Below, piece after piece: positions 9,572 through 19,023 of a stretch of 64,000 nt of DNA. How positions within the stretch are numbered: position 1 is the stretch's first letter; each line of letters opens with the position of its first letter. The stretch covers positions 19,042 through 83,041 of the forward strand of contig ONYL01000011.1 in the NCBI GenBank assembly GCA_900322035.1, in the 5' to 3' direction. Under the pieces are notes generated by a model that saw nothing but the letters and a program-made list of their open reading frames with translations, had not been told where the DNA came from and made no database searches. The translations under genes and the position numbers were made by a program. The DNA is from an uncultured Prevotella sp. (GTDB lineage Bacteria; Bacteroidota; Bacteroidia; Bacteroidales; Bacteroidaceae).

Positions 9572-9727
9572 TTCTCTTCCGCTTCGTGTTCTTGGCTATC
9601 GTTTGTCGGCAAATCTTCCCGTCCCCCGGCTGTTGAGCCTATAGGGTGAAGATTGCCGGCAGAAAGATGGCTGCAATGAAAGTTTCTCAAACTTCTAACA
9701 TTTAACTTCCAACTTCTCACTCGTCCA

Positions 9728-11491
9728 ATGAACAAGATTCTACTTTCAGTCTTGTCAGTTCTCTTCTTCCTGCCTGCCATGTGCCAGCAGCGCAGTGATG
9801 AGGCCATGCGCTATGCAGCCCAGAAGCAGTGGCGCTCCATGTGCCGTCGGTCGGTGGTGCTTCAGCCTGCCGCCGATCTCCGTCCCCTCAAGCGCACGTC
9901 GGCCCTCACGGTCTATGGCACACCCGGACAAGGTTTTGTCATCACGGCCCGATCAAAGCATCTGCCGGCCGTCCTGGCTTACTCCGACTCTAAATTTCCA
10001 GAGGAGAATCTTCCCGACGGTCTCCAGTGGTGGATGGACAGAATCGGGGAGGCTGTAGAGCATCCATCCTACAGTGCTCCGGCCATCGAAGACTATACTC
10101 CCGTTGAGCCCCTGTTGAAAACCACCTGGGCACAGGAATCTCCCTACAACGCACTCTGTCCGAGAATCGGCGGTGCCTGGGGCTCAACGCCCCTGACAGG
10201 CTGTGTGGCTACGGCTATGGCACAGATTCTCAAGTATTTTCAGTATCCTTCCACCAGCACCGGCAAGGCTTACTATCTCATCGATGGAAGTAATGCCAAG
10301 CATCAAGTCACACTTTCCACTACCTTCGACTGGGCCAACATGCTTAATACCTACACCTGGGGCTATTCCGACGACCAGTCCAAGGCTGTTCAGGAGCTCA
10401 TGCGCGACTGTGGCTTTGCCGCCCATACCACCTATTCCACCCAGGGAAGCGGGGCCACAGCCTACGATGCCGGCTACGGTCTGGCCCACAATTTGCGCTA
10501 CGACTCATTGGCACTCTCTGTAGACAGGCGGATCTTCTGTGCCGACGACGATTGGATGGCGGCTATCTATGGCGAGTTGCAGGCCCATCGGCCTATCCTC
10601 TACAATGCCGTGGACCCCAATATGATGGGCCACGCCTTCGTGTTGGATGGCATGGATGGAGAGGGCAGAGTACACATCAACTGGGGGTGGTCGGGCACGG
10701 CCAATGGTTATTTCGATGTGCGCGACCTCAATGGACTTGCACCTTCCTATCCTAACCCATATACCGGGGGCACCATCAGCTACAACTTCTGCGAGGATCA
10801 GATCATGGTGACCGGCTTCAAGGCTCAGGAGACTCCAGACGCCGATGAGCACTATCGTTCTTATTTTGCCATGGTGGAGCCCGACTCGATGTGGATCGAC
10901 AACGATTCGCTGAAGCTTAAGAATGTGCCGATGTTCAACTTCTCGCATCTCGACTTCACGGGACTCTTGGGTGTTGTCATCGAAGACTCCACGGGACACG
11001 CCGTGGTGCAGCCCTTCTTCTATTCGCCCTGGCAGGGCAATGGGACGATAGGCATTCTCAATGGACTCTATCCGACCTCGGCCTACTATCCTTCGGCTAC
11101 CCTCAACGATGCCGATGGCAAGACTCCGCGCCCCGATGGATGGTATAAGATCTATCTGGTCTCGTGGTCATCTCAGGAAATGAACGCTCATCAGGATCCC
11201 CAACCAGTACGCTTTCCCGTGGTCTATGCCCGTGAGGGACAGCCCAATTACAATGTGTGGGAAGTGAGGAAGGAGAACGGCCACTGGGTGGAAAACTCCA
11301 TGCGCTTGTCCGACCAGCCCTTAGTTGACGTCATAGCGGGGCCAATATCTTCCGCAGACGATGGCAAGGTGAGGGCCTACGATATGCAGGGAAGGCTTGT
11401 CTACGAGGGTAAGAGTTTGCCAGAGTCTGTTAAAGCGCATCATGGCGTTTTGGTGATAAGAAAGAACGGCCGATCATATAAGATGAAATGA
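9728..11491 (+). CDS. C10-family (streptopain/interpain-like) cysteine protease
   Basis: This is a 587-residue protein with a signal peptide (MNKILLSVLSVLFFLPAMCQ). A Spi-like propeptide (QGFVITARSKHLPAVLAYS) is followed by the C10 catalytic domain with Cys159 in LTGCVATAMAQIL, His302 in GHAFVLDGMDGEG and the motif INWGWSGTANGYF. After about residue 370 there is a beta-rich C-terminal region without leucine-rich repeats, ending AYDMQGRLVYEG...GVLVIRKNGRSYKMK, a variant sorting-tail-like sequence. It lacks the LRR_5 region of its neighbour, so the two proteases probably differ in targeting or substrate. Known C10 members include streptopain and interpain A. No clear promoter box was found in the 156 bases upstream, where an imperfect inverted repeat (9608-9662) lies. 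Confidence 0.9.
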   Translation: MNKILLSVLSVLFFLPAMCQQRSDEAMRYAAQKQWRSMCRRSVVLQPAADLRPLKRTSALTVYGTPGQGFVITARSKHLPAVLAYSDSKFPEENLPDGLQWWMDRIGEAVEHPSYSAPAIEDYTPVEPLLKTTWAQESPYNALCPRIGGAWGSTPLTGCVATAMAQILKYFQYPSTSTGKAYYLIDGSNAKHQVTLSTTFDWANMLNTYTWGYSDDQSKAVQELMRDCGFAAHTTYSTQGSGATAYDAGYGLAHNLRYDSLALSVDRRIFCADDDWMAAIYGELQAHRPILYNAVDPNMMGHAFVLDGMDGEGRVHINWGWSGTANGYFDVRDLNGLAPSYPNPYTGGTISYNFCEDQIMVTGFKAQETPDADEHYRSYFAMVEPDSMWIDNDSLKLKNVPMFNFSHLDFTGLLGVVIEDSTGHAVVQPFFYSPWQGNGTIGILNGLYPTSAYYPSATLNDADGKTPRPDGWYKIYLVSWSSQEMNAHQDPQPVRFPVVYAREGQPNYNVWEVRKENGHWVENSMRLSDQPLVDVIAGPISSADDGKVRAYDMQGRLVYEGKSLPESVKAHHGVLVIRKNGRSYKMK

Positions 11492-11747
11492 TTGTCTGCA
11501 ATCCTCAAACAGCAGGTGACCGTACTTTGTACCGGCTTAAAAATGTTCAACTGCTTCTCCAATCATTCTGCATGCGGCGAATGCCAATTATGCATTATGC
11601 TTTTGAAGAGGTACTGTCCCCGCAGTTGAGTGGCTGCGGCTCTGGTAGATGCTGACAGTGTTTTTTCAAAAATTCGACATAAAACTTGCTGTTTACATAT
11701 ATATATAATCGGAATATCGAGTTATAAACAATACAAATACAATTCAA

Positions 11748-13511
11748 ATGAAAAAAACAATTTTTCTGCTTCTGATGGGGTGGGTTTTATTTTCTCCGTC
11801 AGCCTACGCCGACGGCGAAAAGGACAAACTTCCTGAAATCTGGGGAAACCTTATCTACGAGTCTGAAATCGCGAACAACCCAGATGTGCTGAGAGGCATC
11901 TATCGGTTCACTCCTACAGAAAACAGTGCTGACACCTTGAAATTAGACACTATCTATGTCTCTACAATGATGGAGGCCAATGGTGGAGGTGTATTCCGTA
12001 ATGGCAAGTTTCAGTTTGTAAATGAGATAGACCCCGGAGATTTGTACTCCTCACAGCAGGCCTTCTATGAGTGCAGTATCAATGAAAACAATGAGGTACA
12101 TTGGCTTCCAGAAGACAGATATGGTGTAACTGTAGAGTCGCTTGCGGCTTACAGTGGATGTTTGACAATGGATCCACGGACCGGCAAACTATATGGTATC
12201 TATCCGGAGGATTATGGATACAGCAACTATCTGTCTACCGTTGATTTTGATGTTCTCAGCAGAGAGAATATTGGTGAGGTAAATCAGTATTATCTCACGC
12301 TTTCCATTAACCGCCAGGGGGAGATGTATGGAATTGACGATTACGGCGATCTTTATAAAATAGATATGAACAGTGGAAACGAAACTTTGGTTGGGGCCAC
12401 CGGTGTCGTCCCTGGCAACTATTACCAAAGTGCTACTTTTGATCAGACCACTGGCAAACTATGGTGGGCCGCACGAACCGAAAGCGAGCGCAGCGTGCTT
12501 TATGAAGTGAATACCTCTACAGGCGAGGCTACACAAAAAGCTGTATTCCCATGGGATGAACGCTTCCTGGCTCTTTATATACCAGATTCTTTGGGTATAG
12601 ACTCTACCAAAATAGGTCTTGACAAACCAGCTGCACCTACCAAGGCTACGCTGGATGGTAATGCTGAAGAAATTGTTCTGAAATGGAACGCGTCTAAGGG
12701 TGCACTGCATAAAGATGGAAAAATATCTGATAAGGGACTGACATATCATGTAACATTACATTACGGCGATGAATCATTAAACTTCGATGCGCAAGATACC
12801 ACGAAAGTATTCGCAATCGATGATCTGGATATCGCTGAGCTTACAAAGTGTTATTTTGAGGTCGTCACAATGAACGACAGTGTCGCAAGTGACACCACCA
12901 CTTCCAATTCTTTTGCTGCTGGTCAGGTGCTTGAGGTGCCCTATAACAACGAATTCAAATCATCTGAGGATTTTGACCAGCTTACCATATTAGACAATAA
13001 TGGCGATGGCAGAACTTGGCAGTTTGTGGAAGACTACAATACCGTCATCTACAAATATGCAGATGAAGATGCCGATGATTGGATCCTGACACCAATGCTT
13101 AATCTCAAGGGAGGGCAGAAATACATATTCAAATTCCAGGCTTCACCGCAGGGCTCGGAATATCCAGAAACTTTAAATGCCGCTTTCGGAAAGACTATAG
13201 ATGTGGAAAGCTACACCACCATTTTAGAGAAAGCCGTTGTTGCTACTAAAGACAGTGTGTTCGAAGTTACATTTACCCCAGATGCGGATGGAGCATACCA
13301 TGTAGGACTACAGATTGTCAGTCCGTCAACACAGCTCAACTGTATTTTGGACAATATCAGTGTGACAACTGCAGAGGCAACGAACATTAAAGATATTAGT
13401 AAGAAGTCTGCATTATCAGAGGATGTCGAATATAATCTATTAGGTCAACGAACCAACTCCTCATATCGGGGTGTTGTAATACGCAAGGGAAAGAAAGTGA
13501 TAAAGAAATAA
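11748..13511 (+). CDS. secreted beta-propeller / jelly-roll protein
   Basis: This is a 587-residue homologue of the broken gene at 3931-7355, with one jelly roll instead of two. It begins with a signal peptide (MKKTIFLLLMGWVLFSPSAYA). A propeller-like region follows, with motifs such as MYGIDDYGDLYKIDMNSGNE that parallel LYGVDTNGDLYRISTSTGEE in the longer homologue. Next come an Fn3-like segment, a jelly roll (VPYNNEFKSSEDFDQLTILD) and a short tail (YNLLGQRTNSSYRGVVIRKG). Its DNA is visibly richer in A+T than the neighbouring secreted-protein genes, which suggests a separate origin or a different age in the genome. It stands alone: 256 bases separate it from the upstream protease and a strong terminator follows. 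The family's function is unknown; surface binding is an inference. Confidence 0.8.
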   Translation: MKKTIFLLLMGWVLFSPSAYADGEKDKLPEIWGNLIYESEIANNPDVLRGIYRFTPTENSADTLKLDTIYVSTMMEANGGGVFRNGKFQFVNEIDPGDLYSSQQAFYECSINENNEVHWLPEDRYGVTVESLAAYSGCLTMDPRTGKLYGIYPEDYGYSNYLSTVDFDVLSRENIGEVNQYYLTLSINRQGEMYGIDDYGDLYKIDMNSGNETLVGATGVVPGNYYQSATFDQTTGKLWWAARTESERSVLYEVNTSTGEATQKAVFPWDERFLALYIPDSLGIDSTKIGLDKPAAPTKATLDGNAEEIVLKWNASKGALHKDGKISDKGLTYHVTLHYGDESLNFDAQDTTKVFAIDDLDIAELTKCYFEVVTMNDSVASDTTTSNSFAAGQVLEVPYNNEFKSSEDFDQLTILDNNGDGRTWQFVEDYNTVIYKYADEDADDWILTPMLNLKGGQKYIFKFQASPQGSEYPETLNAAFGKTIDVESYTTILEKAVVATKDSVFEVTFTPDADGAYHVGLQIVSPSTQLNCILDNISVTTAEATNIKDISKKSALSEDVEYNLLGQRTNSSYRGVVIRKGKKVIKK

Positions 13512-13519
13512 TCAAAATT

Positions 13520-13564
13520 CGACGGACAGTTAACGCGCAAGCTTTAACTGTCCGTCGTTTTTTT
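13520..13564 (+). terminator. strong rho-independent terminator
   Basis: Perfect 14-bp arms (CGACGGACAGTTAA at 13520-13533 and its complement at 13544-13557) enclose a 10-base loop and are followed by seven T. It closes the secreted-protein cluster. Confidence 0.9.
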
Positions 13565-13905
13565 AGAACTGCTTTTTGTATTATCGAATGAACCGATTTT
13601 TTCTCGCTAATACGCAGAGAACGCAGGGGGACGGCTTTGCCATGTGCCCTTCGGGCTGAACCTTTGCGAACTTTGCGGTTTGGCGAGAGACATCAACTAT
13701 TGCATTGATGAACAGCAAGGGCTCCTTTCCCTTTATTCAAGTAGTCTTAGCGCTACTTTGCGTCTTCGAGATACGGAGCGGGGATCTCTTTGGCAGCATT
13801 TCTACCCCAGACCGTGTCCGCTTCGCTCTCTTGAGAGGTTTTCATAATTCTGCTTCTGAGATTGCCTTTTCACCGCTCACTCCTTCCTCGAATTAACTCA
13901 ACTCC
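13565..13905. other. intergenic stretch, no gene seen
   Basis: About 340 bases lie between the terminator and the stop of the convergent TPR-AraC gene. The part at about 13608-13690 contains ACGCAGAGAACGCAG and CTTTGCGAACTTTGCGG, a repetitive-looking intergenic pattern. Short open frames here show no recognisable motif, and no terminator with a T run was seen for the minus-strand gene. Confidence 0.5.
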
Positions 13906-15477
13906 TTAGGCGGATTCCTTTTTGCCCTCCATTTTGAGTTTCTTGTATACGGCGGGGGTCATGCCGACAATTTTCTTAAAGGCGATGATGAAACTTGTCG
14001 TGCTGTTGTAGCCCAGTGAGAAGGCGATGTCCTTGATGGTGCCGTCCCGGTCATCAATGATTTTGGTGAGTGCCTGCCGGATGCGCAATTCGTTGACCAC
14101 CTGCCTGAAGTTTTGATGGTAGAGGTCGTGAATAGCCCGTGAGGTGTATTTCACGTTGGTGCCCGCCTCGCGGCTCAGCATGTCGAGCGAGAAGTCGGGC
14201 GAAAAGAGAAATTTCGGGTTGTTGAGTGTGTCCGCGATTTTAAGGGACAATTCGTCCTGCTGTTGGCCTTCGCTGTTGTCGGTTATGGCTGTCTCCTGCT
14301 CCACGATTTCCTTTAGCTGTTCGTTCTCCCTTTCTTTGTCGGCAATCTTCTCTTCTTTTGCGATGAGCAGCCTGTAGGAGTCCATCAGACGCTTCTTCTG
14401 TCTCCAGACGATATACAGGGTGAGGATGAGCAGCAGCACGATGAAAGCCACGATATAGGTCACGGCGATCTGCATTTTCAGTCGGAGGTCGACAGACTCC
14501 AACTCGCGCTCGTGCAGACGGGTCACTATGTCCATCAGTTTGGACACGGCCTTGTCCATTCGCTGGCTGTTGTAGATCTTGTCGTTAAGCTGTTGGGATC
14601 GGCGTTCATATTCGGCCGACTTCGTTTTGTCGCCCGTCTTCTCAAACAATTCGGCATATACGGCGTAGATGTCGGGCAGGTAGCTCTCGTTGTCCCATTT
14701 CCTTGCCGACTTCTCAGCCCGCTGCAGGTAGTCGATGGCGAGTTTGAACTCTCCGGCTTCTGTAGCGCACGATCCAATCTGCAGCAGGATGGCTATGTCG
14801 TACCATTGGGGCAGATTGCTGTTGGCGATCACCTGCAGGGTTTGTTGATAGTAGTCGATGGCTTTGGTGTATTGCTGTTTTGCCGCCGCCAACTGGCCGT
14901 AGTTCTTCATCACGGTGTAGCGGTCGAAGATGGGCTTGGAGGTTCTGATGCTCTTGCGTTGGTAGAGATAGCCCTCGGCCTGCTCGGGTTTGCCCGCGTT
15001 GCACGATGTGGAGAACATCATGTCGAGTACGGCAGCCTCTAAGTCGGTCCACCCGTTGTCGTGGATGTGGGGATAGGCCAGTTGGTAGTAGTACATGGCA
15101 CGGTTGTATTCGCGGAACACGTCGTACACCAGCCCGATGTTGGCCAGTGCGCAATAGTAGTTGTATTTGTTGCCCGTACGTTGTGCCAGATCCAGGTCAA
15201 AGGTGTAGAATTCGAAAGCCTCGATGTATTGTCCGTTGTCGTAGCAGAGGTTGCCCGCACGATGGAAGGCACTGTCAAACTTGGCTGCGTCCTTGAATTC
15301 CTTGAGGTCTTTCACGCTGTCGTTGAACGTGTTGAGCATCTTGCCATAGAGTTCTATGTCCAGCGAGTCCCGTGTGAGTCGTTTTGCTTTTTCCCCTTGC
15401 GACCACCCCGTGATGGTAAGAAAGGCCAGGACAAGACATATGGCTGCGGGAAGAATATATAAAAGAGTTTTGTTCAT
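13906..15477 (-). CDS. TPR-containing membrane-anchored AraC-family transcriptional regulator
   Basis: This is a 523-residue protein with three parts. The N-terminus (MNKTLLYILPAAICLVLAFL) is a signal or membrane anchor. Residues ~60-310 form tetratricopeptide repeats (ALANIGLVYDVFREYNRAMYYY and similar) that would lie in the periplasm. A membrane segment at about 320-345 (AVTYIVAFIVLLLILTLYIVW) leads into a coiled-coil-like linker and a cytoplasmic AraC domain (~415-515) with both HTH units (SLDMLSREAGTNVKYTSRAI and IKDIAFSLGYNSTTSFIIAF). Such proteins, known in Bacteroidota, are thought to pass an envelope signal directly to DNA. It converges on the secreted protease/propeller cluster, which makes it a candidate regulator of that cluster; this is inference from position only. 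Confidence 0.85.
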   Translation of the reverse strand: MNKTLLYILPAAICLVLAFLTITGWSQGEKAKRLTRDSLDIELYGKMLNTFNDSVKDLKEFKDAAKFDSAFHRAGNLCYDNGQYIEAFEFYTFDLDLAQRTGNKYNYYCALANIGLVYDVFREYNRAMYYYQLAYPHIHDNGWTDLEAAVLDMMFSTSCNAGKPEQAEGYLYQRKSIRTSKPIFDRYTVMKNYGQLAAAKQQYTKAIDYYQQTLQVIANSNLPQWYDIAILLQIGSCATEAGEFKLAIDYLQRAEKSARKWDNESYLPDIYAVYAELFEKTGDKTKSAEYERRSQQLNDKIYNSQRMDKAVSKLMDIVTRLHERELESVDLRLKMQIAVTYIVAFIVLLLILTLYIVWRQKKRLMDSYRLLIAKEEKIADKERENEQLKEIVEQETAITDNSEGQQQDELSLKIADTLNNPKFLFSPDFSLDMLSREAGTNVKYTSRAIHDLYHQNFRQVVNELRIRQALTKIIDDRDGTIKDIAFSLGYNSTTSFIIAFKKIVGMTPAVYKKLKMEGKKESA

Positions 15478-15630
15478 AAAGAAAGCCTATTGACCTGCAA
15501 AGTTACACAAAATAATCGAATTCTGTTTCTGTCGGTCTTCCTTTTCAAACGAAACAGCCACCATCGTGTCTTGTTGCAGGATGGTAGCTGGAAGGGTCCT
15601 GGCCCTGGGGGCATGTTTGATGTCAAATAG

Positions 15631-15774
15631 AAGAAACTCTTTGGTGCCCCGCTGAAGGCCTTGCAGATTCTGGCGCCCCGCATGGTGGACCTGGAGAATG
15701 CAGCCGACATCTATGGCGCGTTTGATTTCTCTCCGGACAAGGACAGGGCGGCGGAAATGCTGAGGCGGCGGTGA
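15631..15774 (+). pseudogene. possible coding remnant of unknown family
   Basis: Between an in-frame TAG (15628-15630) and a TGA (15772-15774) the + strand reads KKLFGAPLKALQILAPRMVD continuing to ...FDFSPDKDRAAEMLRRR. The composition looks protein-like, but there is no start codon or matching upstream part. It could be the eroded 3' end of a gene, and I do not recognise the family. Confidence 0.25.
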
Positions 15775-15798
15775 ACTGAAAAAAAGTAGGGTCTTTTC

Positions 15799-15829
15799 TT
15801 TGTGTTCTCAAACCTTTGCGTTACCTTTG
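15799..15829 (+). promoter_or_regulatory. promoter with -33 TTTG and -7 TACCTTTG
   Basis: TTTG at 15799-15802, a 19-base spacer and TACCTTTG at 15822-15829 match the Bacteroidota consensus exactly. Transcription would start around 15833-15836, about 20 bases before the ATG at 15853. Confidence 0.75.
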
Positions 15830-15852
15830 CAAGCACTACTACTATCTGACAC

Positions 15853-18800
15853 ATGGAACAGGAACTACCCCTCCGCTGGGACAACTTTTATCTGAAGGAT
15901 GTGACGTTTGTCGATCTGATGCGGCGCCGCATCTACAATGTTCTCATCGTTGCCAATCCCTACGACGCCTTTATGCTCGAGGACGATGGCCGCGTTGAGG
16001 AAAAAATCTATAACGAATACGTAGAGCTCGGGTTGCGCTATCCCCCCACCTTCACCCAGGTGTCGACCATTGAGGAGGCCGAGAACGTGCTGCAGTCCAC
16101 CAACATCGACTTGGTGATCTGTATGCCCGGCAATGCCGACAACGATGCCTTCACCGTGGCGCGCGCCATCAAGCTGCGCTTCCCCAAGATTCCCTGCGTG
16201 GTGCTGACGCCTTTCTCCCACGGCATCACCCGGAGAATGAAGGATGAGGACATGAGCAGCTTCGACTATGTGTTTTGCTGGCTGGGCAACACCAACCTCA
16301 TCATGTCGATCATCAAGCTCATCGAAGATAAGATGAACCTCGACCACGACGTCAGAGAGGGCGTGCAGATGATTCTGCTTGTTGAGGATTCCATTCGTTT
16401 CTATAGCAGCATCCTTCCTATGCTATACAACTACATTCTGAAGCAGAGTCAGAATTTTGCCACTGAGGCGCTCAACCGCCATGAAGCCACGCTCCGTATG
16501 AGGGGACGGCCCAAGGTGGTACTGGCCCGCAATTATGAGGAGGCCATGAAGGTGTATGAGGAATACAAGGAAAATACGCTCGGCGTGATCTCCGATGCCC
16601 GCTTTCCCATGACGGCCTCCTCGCCACAGCCCTCCATGCAGGGTGGGGGAGTGTCGACCGACAAGGCCCCCGACGCCGGCTTCCAACTCCTGCAGGCCAT
16701 AAGGCAGGAAGACCAGTTTGTGCCGCTGATCATGGAGAGCTCTGAGACCGCCAACCGTCTGAAGGCCCACGACCAGCATTTCCTCTTTATCGACAAGCGG
16801 TCGAAGACCTTCAATATCGACCTGCGCAGGGCATTGGAAGACCACATGGGATTCGGCGACTTCATCTTTCGCGATCCCGCGACGAAGAAGCCCATCATGC
16901 GCATCCATTCGCTGAAGGAACTGCAGGACAATGTGTTCAAGATCCCCAATGACTCCATGCTCTATCACATCTCGCGCAACCACGTGAGCCGGTGGCTGTC
17001 GGCACGGGCCATCTTCCCCGTCTCGGCGTTTCTGAAACACATCACCTGGAACGAGTTGCAGGACGTGGATGCCCACCGGAAAATCATCTACGAGGCCATC
17101 GTGAAATACCGCCACATGAAGAACATCGGTGTGGTGGCAGAGTTCGACCGTCACAAATACGACCAGTATGGCCATTTCGCCCGTATCGGCGAAGGCTCGT
17201 TGGGCGGCAAGGGCCGCGGACTGGCCTTCCTCGACAACATCATCAAGCGGCATCCCGAGATGGCCCAGTTTGACGGCGTGACGGTGCGCATACCCAAGAC
17301 CCTCGTGCTCTGCACCGACATCTTCGACGAGTTTATGGACAGCAACAACCTCTACGACATTGCACTGAGCGATGCCCCCGACGAGGAGATCCTGCGCCAC
17401 TTCCTCCACGCGCAGTTGCCCGATGAGTTTATCGACGACTTCTTCACCTTCTTCCAGGCTGTGAAGCGCCCCATCGCCATCCGGTCCAGTTCGCTGCTCG
17501 AAGATAGCCATTACCAACCCTTTGCCGGCATCTACTCCACCTATATGATTCCCTACGTGGAGGACAAGTATGCCATGGTGCAGATGCTCGCCGCAGCCAT
17601 CAAGAGTGTTTACGCCTCGGTGTATTATCGCGACTCCAAGGCCTATATGACAGCCACTCAAAACGTGATCGACCAGGAGAAAATGGCCGTCATCCTGCAG
17701 GAAGTGGTCGGCAATGCCCACGGCAATCACTACTATCCCAACATCTCGGGCGTGCTGCGCTCGCTCAACTATTATCCCATCGGCAACGAGAAGGCCGAGG
17801 AGGGAATTGCGGCACTGGCTCTCGGACTGGGCAAGTATATCGTCGACGGCGGGCAGACGCTGCGCGTGTCGCCTTATCATCCCAGGCAGGTGCTTCAGAC
17901 TTCTGAGCTCCATGCCTGCCTGCGTGATACCCAGAATCAGTTCTATGCCCTCGATCTCAACCAGGTGTCCAACGATTTCAAGGTCGACGACGGCTTCAAT
18001 ATTCTCAAGCTTGGAATCAAGGAGGCCGAGAAAGAGCAGACGCTCAACTTCATCGCGTCGACCTATGATCCCAACGACAATATCATCCGCGATGGGCTCT
18101 ATCCTGGCGGCCGCAAGCTCATCACCTTCAAGGGCGTGCTGCAGCAGGGCGTGTTCCCCTTGCCCCAACTCATGCAGTTGGCCATGAAGAACGGTGCCGA
18201 TGCCATGCGCCGTCCCGTGGAGATCGAGTTTGCGTGCAATATCAATCCCGACCGCACAGGCGAATTCTGCCTTTTGCAGATACGCCCCATCGTCGACTCC
18301 AAGCAGATGCTCGAAGAGGATATCACCCGGATCGACGGCAGCAGGTGCCTGCTGCGCTCCCACAACTCGCTCGGCCACGGTATCTCGGAAGATGTGACCG
18401 ATGTGGTCTACGTGAAGATGAGCGACAGCTACAACGCGGCCGAGAATCCGCAGATTGTCGACGAGGTCGACACCATCAACCGCAAGTTTCTTGAAAGCCG
18501 TCAAAACTATATCCTCATTGGCCCCGGCCGTTGGGGATCGAGCGATCCCTGGCTGGGCATTCCCGTGAAGTGGCCCAATATTTCGGCGGCCAATATCATC
18601 GTGGAAGTGGCCCTGCCGCATTATCATGTGGATCCGAGCCAGGGCACACACTTCTTCCAAAACCTTACGAGTTTCGGTGTGGGCTATTTCACCATCAGTA
18701 TCGGCCATGACAACGGAGAAGTGTTTCGCAAGGACGTGCTCGACCGGATGCCTGCTGTGGAGGAGACGGCCCACGTGCGCCATGTGAGGTTCCCCAAACC

Positions 18801-18885
18801 GCTTAAGTCGCTGATGGACGGCAAAAAGCAGGAAGGAATAGTATTGCTGCCGGAAAAAGAAACTACTCAAAAAGAAATTAATTAA
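15853..18885 (+). CDS. receiver-like / PEP-pyruvate-binding (PPDK N-terminal) fusion protein
   Basis: This is a 1010-residue cytoplasmic protein. Residues ~27-160 look like a response-regulator receiver fold (IYNVLIVANPYDAFMLEDDG, then LVICMPGNADNDAF and IPCVVLTPFS). A second receiver-like stretch starts near 174 (MILLVEDSIRFYSSILPML) and continues to GVISDARFPM. From about 440 to 815 lies an ATP-grasp domain of the pyruvate phosphate dikinase / PEP synthase N-terminal type: GEGSLGGKGRGLAFL, IAIRSSSLLEDS, and ending FCLLQIRPIV. A further conserved segment includes GPGRWGSSDPWLG. The phosphohistidine swivelling domain and the PEP/pyruvate barrel of true dikinases are absent, so it cannot carry out the complete PPDK reaction. 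It may transfer phosphate from ATP within a signalling scheme. It has its own consensus promoter and is not obviously in an operon. The domain calls are firm for the ATP-grasp part and moderate for the receivers. Confidence 0.8.
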   Translation: MEQELPLRWDNFYLKDVTFVDLMRRRIYNVLIVANPYDAFMLEDDGRVEEKIYNEYVELGLRYPPTFTQVSTIEEAENVLQSTNIDLVICMPGNADNDAFTVARAIKLRFPKIPCVVLTPFSHGITRRMKDEDMSSFDYVFCWLGNTNLIMSIIKLIEDKMNLDHDVREGVQMILLVEDSIRFYSSILPMLYNYILKQSQNFATEALNRHEATLRMRGRPKVVLARNYEEAMKVYEEYKENTLGVISDARFPMTASSPQPSMQGGGVSTDKAPDAGFQLLQAIRQEDQFVPLIMESSETANRLKAHDQHFLFIDKRSKTFNIDLRRALEDHMGFGDFIFRDPATKKPIMRIHSLKELQDNVFKIPNDSMLYHISRNHVSRWLSARAIFPVSAFLKHITWNELQDVDAHRKIIYEAIVKYRHMKNIGVVAEFDRHKYDQYGHFARIGEGSLGGKGRGLAFLDNIIKRHPEMAQFDGVTVRIPKTLVLCTDIFDEFMDSNNLYDIALSDAPDEEILRHFLHAQLPDEFIDDFFTFFQAVKRPIAIRSSSLLEDSHYQPFAGIYSTYMIPYVEDKYAMVQMLAAAIKSVYASVYYRDSKAYMTATQNVIDQEKMAVILQEVVGNAHGNHYYPNISGVLRSLNYYPIGNEKAEEGIAALALGLGKYIVDGGQTLRVSPYHPRQVLQTSELHACLRDTQNQFYALDLNQVSNDFKVDDGFNILKLGIKEAEKEQTLNFIASTYDPNDNIIRDGLYPGGRKLITFKGVLQQGVFPLPQLMQLAMKNGADAMRRPVEIEFACNINPDRTGEFCLLQIRPIVDSKQMLEEDITRIDGSRCLLRSHNSLGHGISEDVTDVVYVKMSDSYNAAENPQIVDEVDTINRKFLESRQNYILIGPGRWGSSDPWLGIPVKWPNISAANIIVEVALPHYHVDPSQGTHFFQNLTSFGVGYFTISIGHDNGEVFRKDVLDRMPAVEETAHVRHVRFPKPLKSLMDGKKQEGIVLLPEKETTQKEIN

Positions 18886-18905
18886 GTAATTTTTAACAGA
18901 AAATA

Positions 18906-18937
18906 CTTGGAGGTATAGAAATAAACCCCTATATTTG
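18906..18937 (+). promoter_or_regulatory. promoter upstream of glutamate dehydrogenase
   Basis: CTTG at 18906-18909 is followed, after 20 bases, by TATATTTG at 18930-18937, a good -7 box with a slightly degenerate -33 box. The predicted leader is about 85 bases. Confidence 0.65.
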
Positions 18938-19023
18938 CGTCGTCTAAATGACATAATGCGAACCATTAGAACTTAAAACCATTCCAACCAGATCGTTTAC
19001 TTTAAATTTAAATATTTACTACT

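Noticed and set aside
13565-13905. tRNA or other structured RNA in the gene-free stretches
   Set aside because: No cloverleaf arms, T-loop sequence or CCA end was found in this or the other intergenic regions.
16423-18966. An 847-codon open frame on the minus strand opposite the receiver/PPDK-like gene
   Set aside because: It is antisense to a well-supported gene and its translation is rich in His, Val, Gly and Leu without any domain, as expected for the shadow of a biased coding strand.
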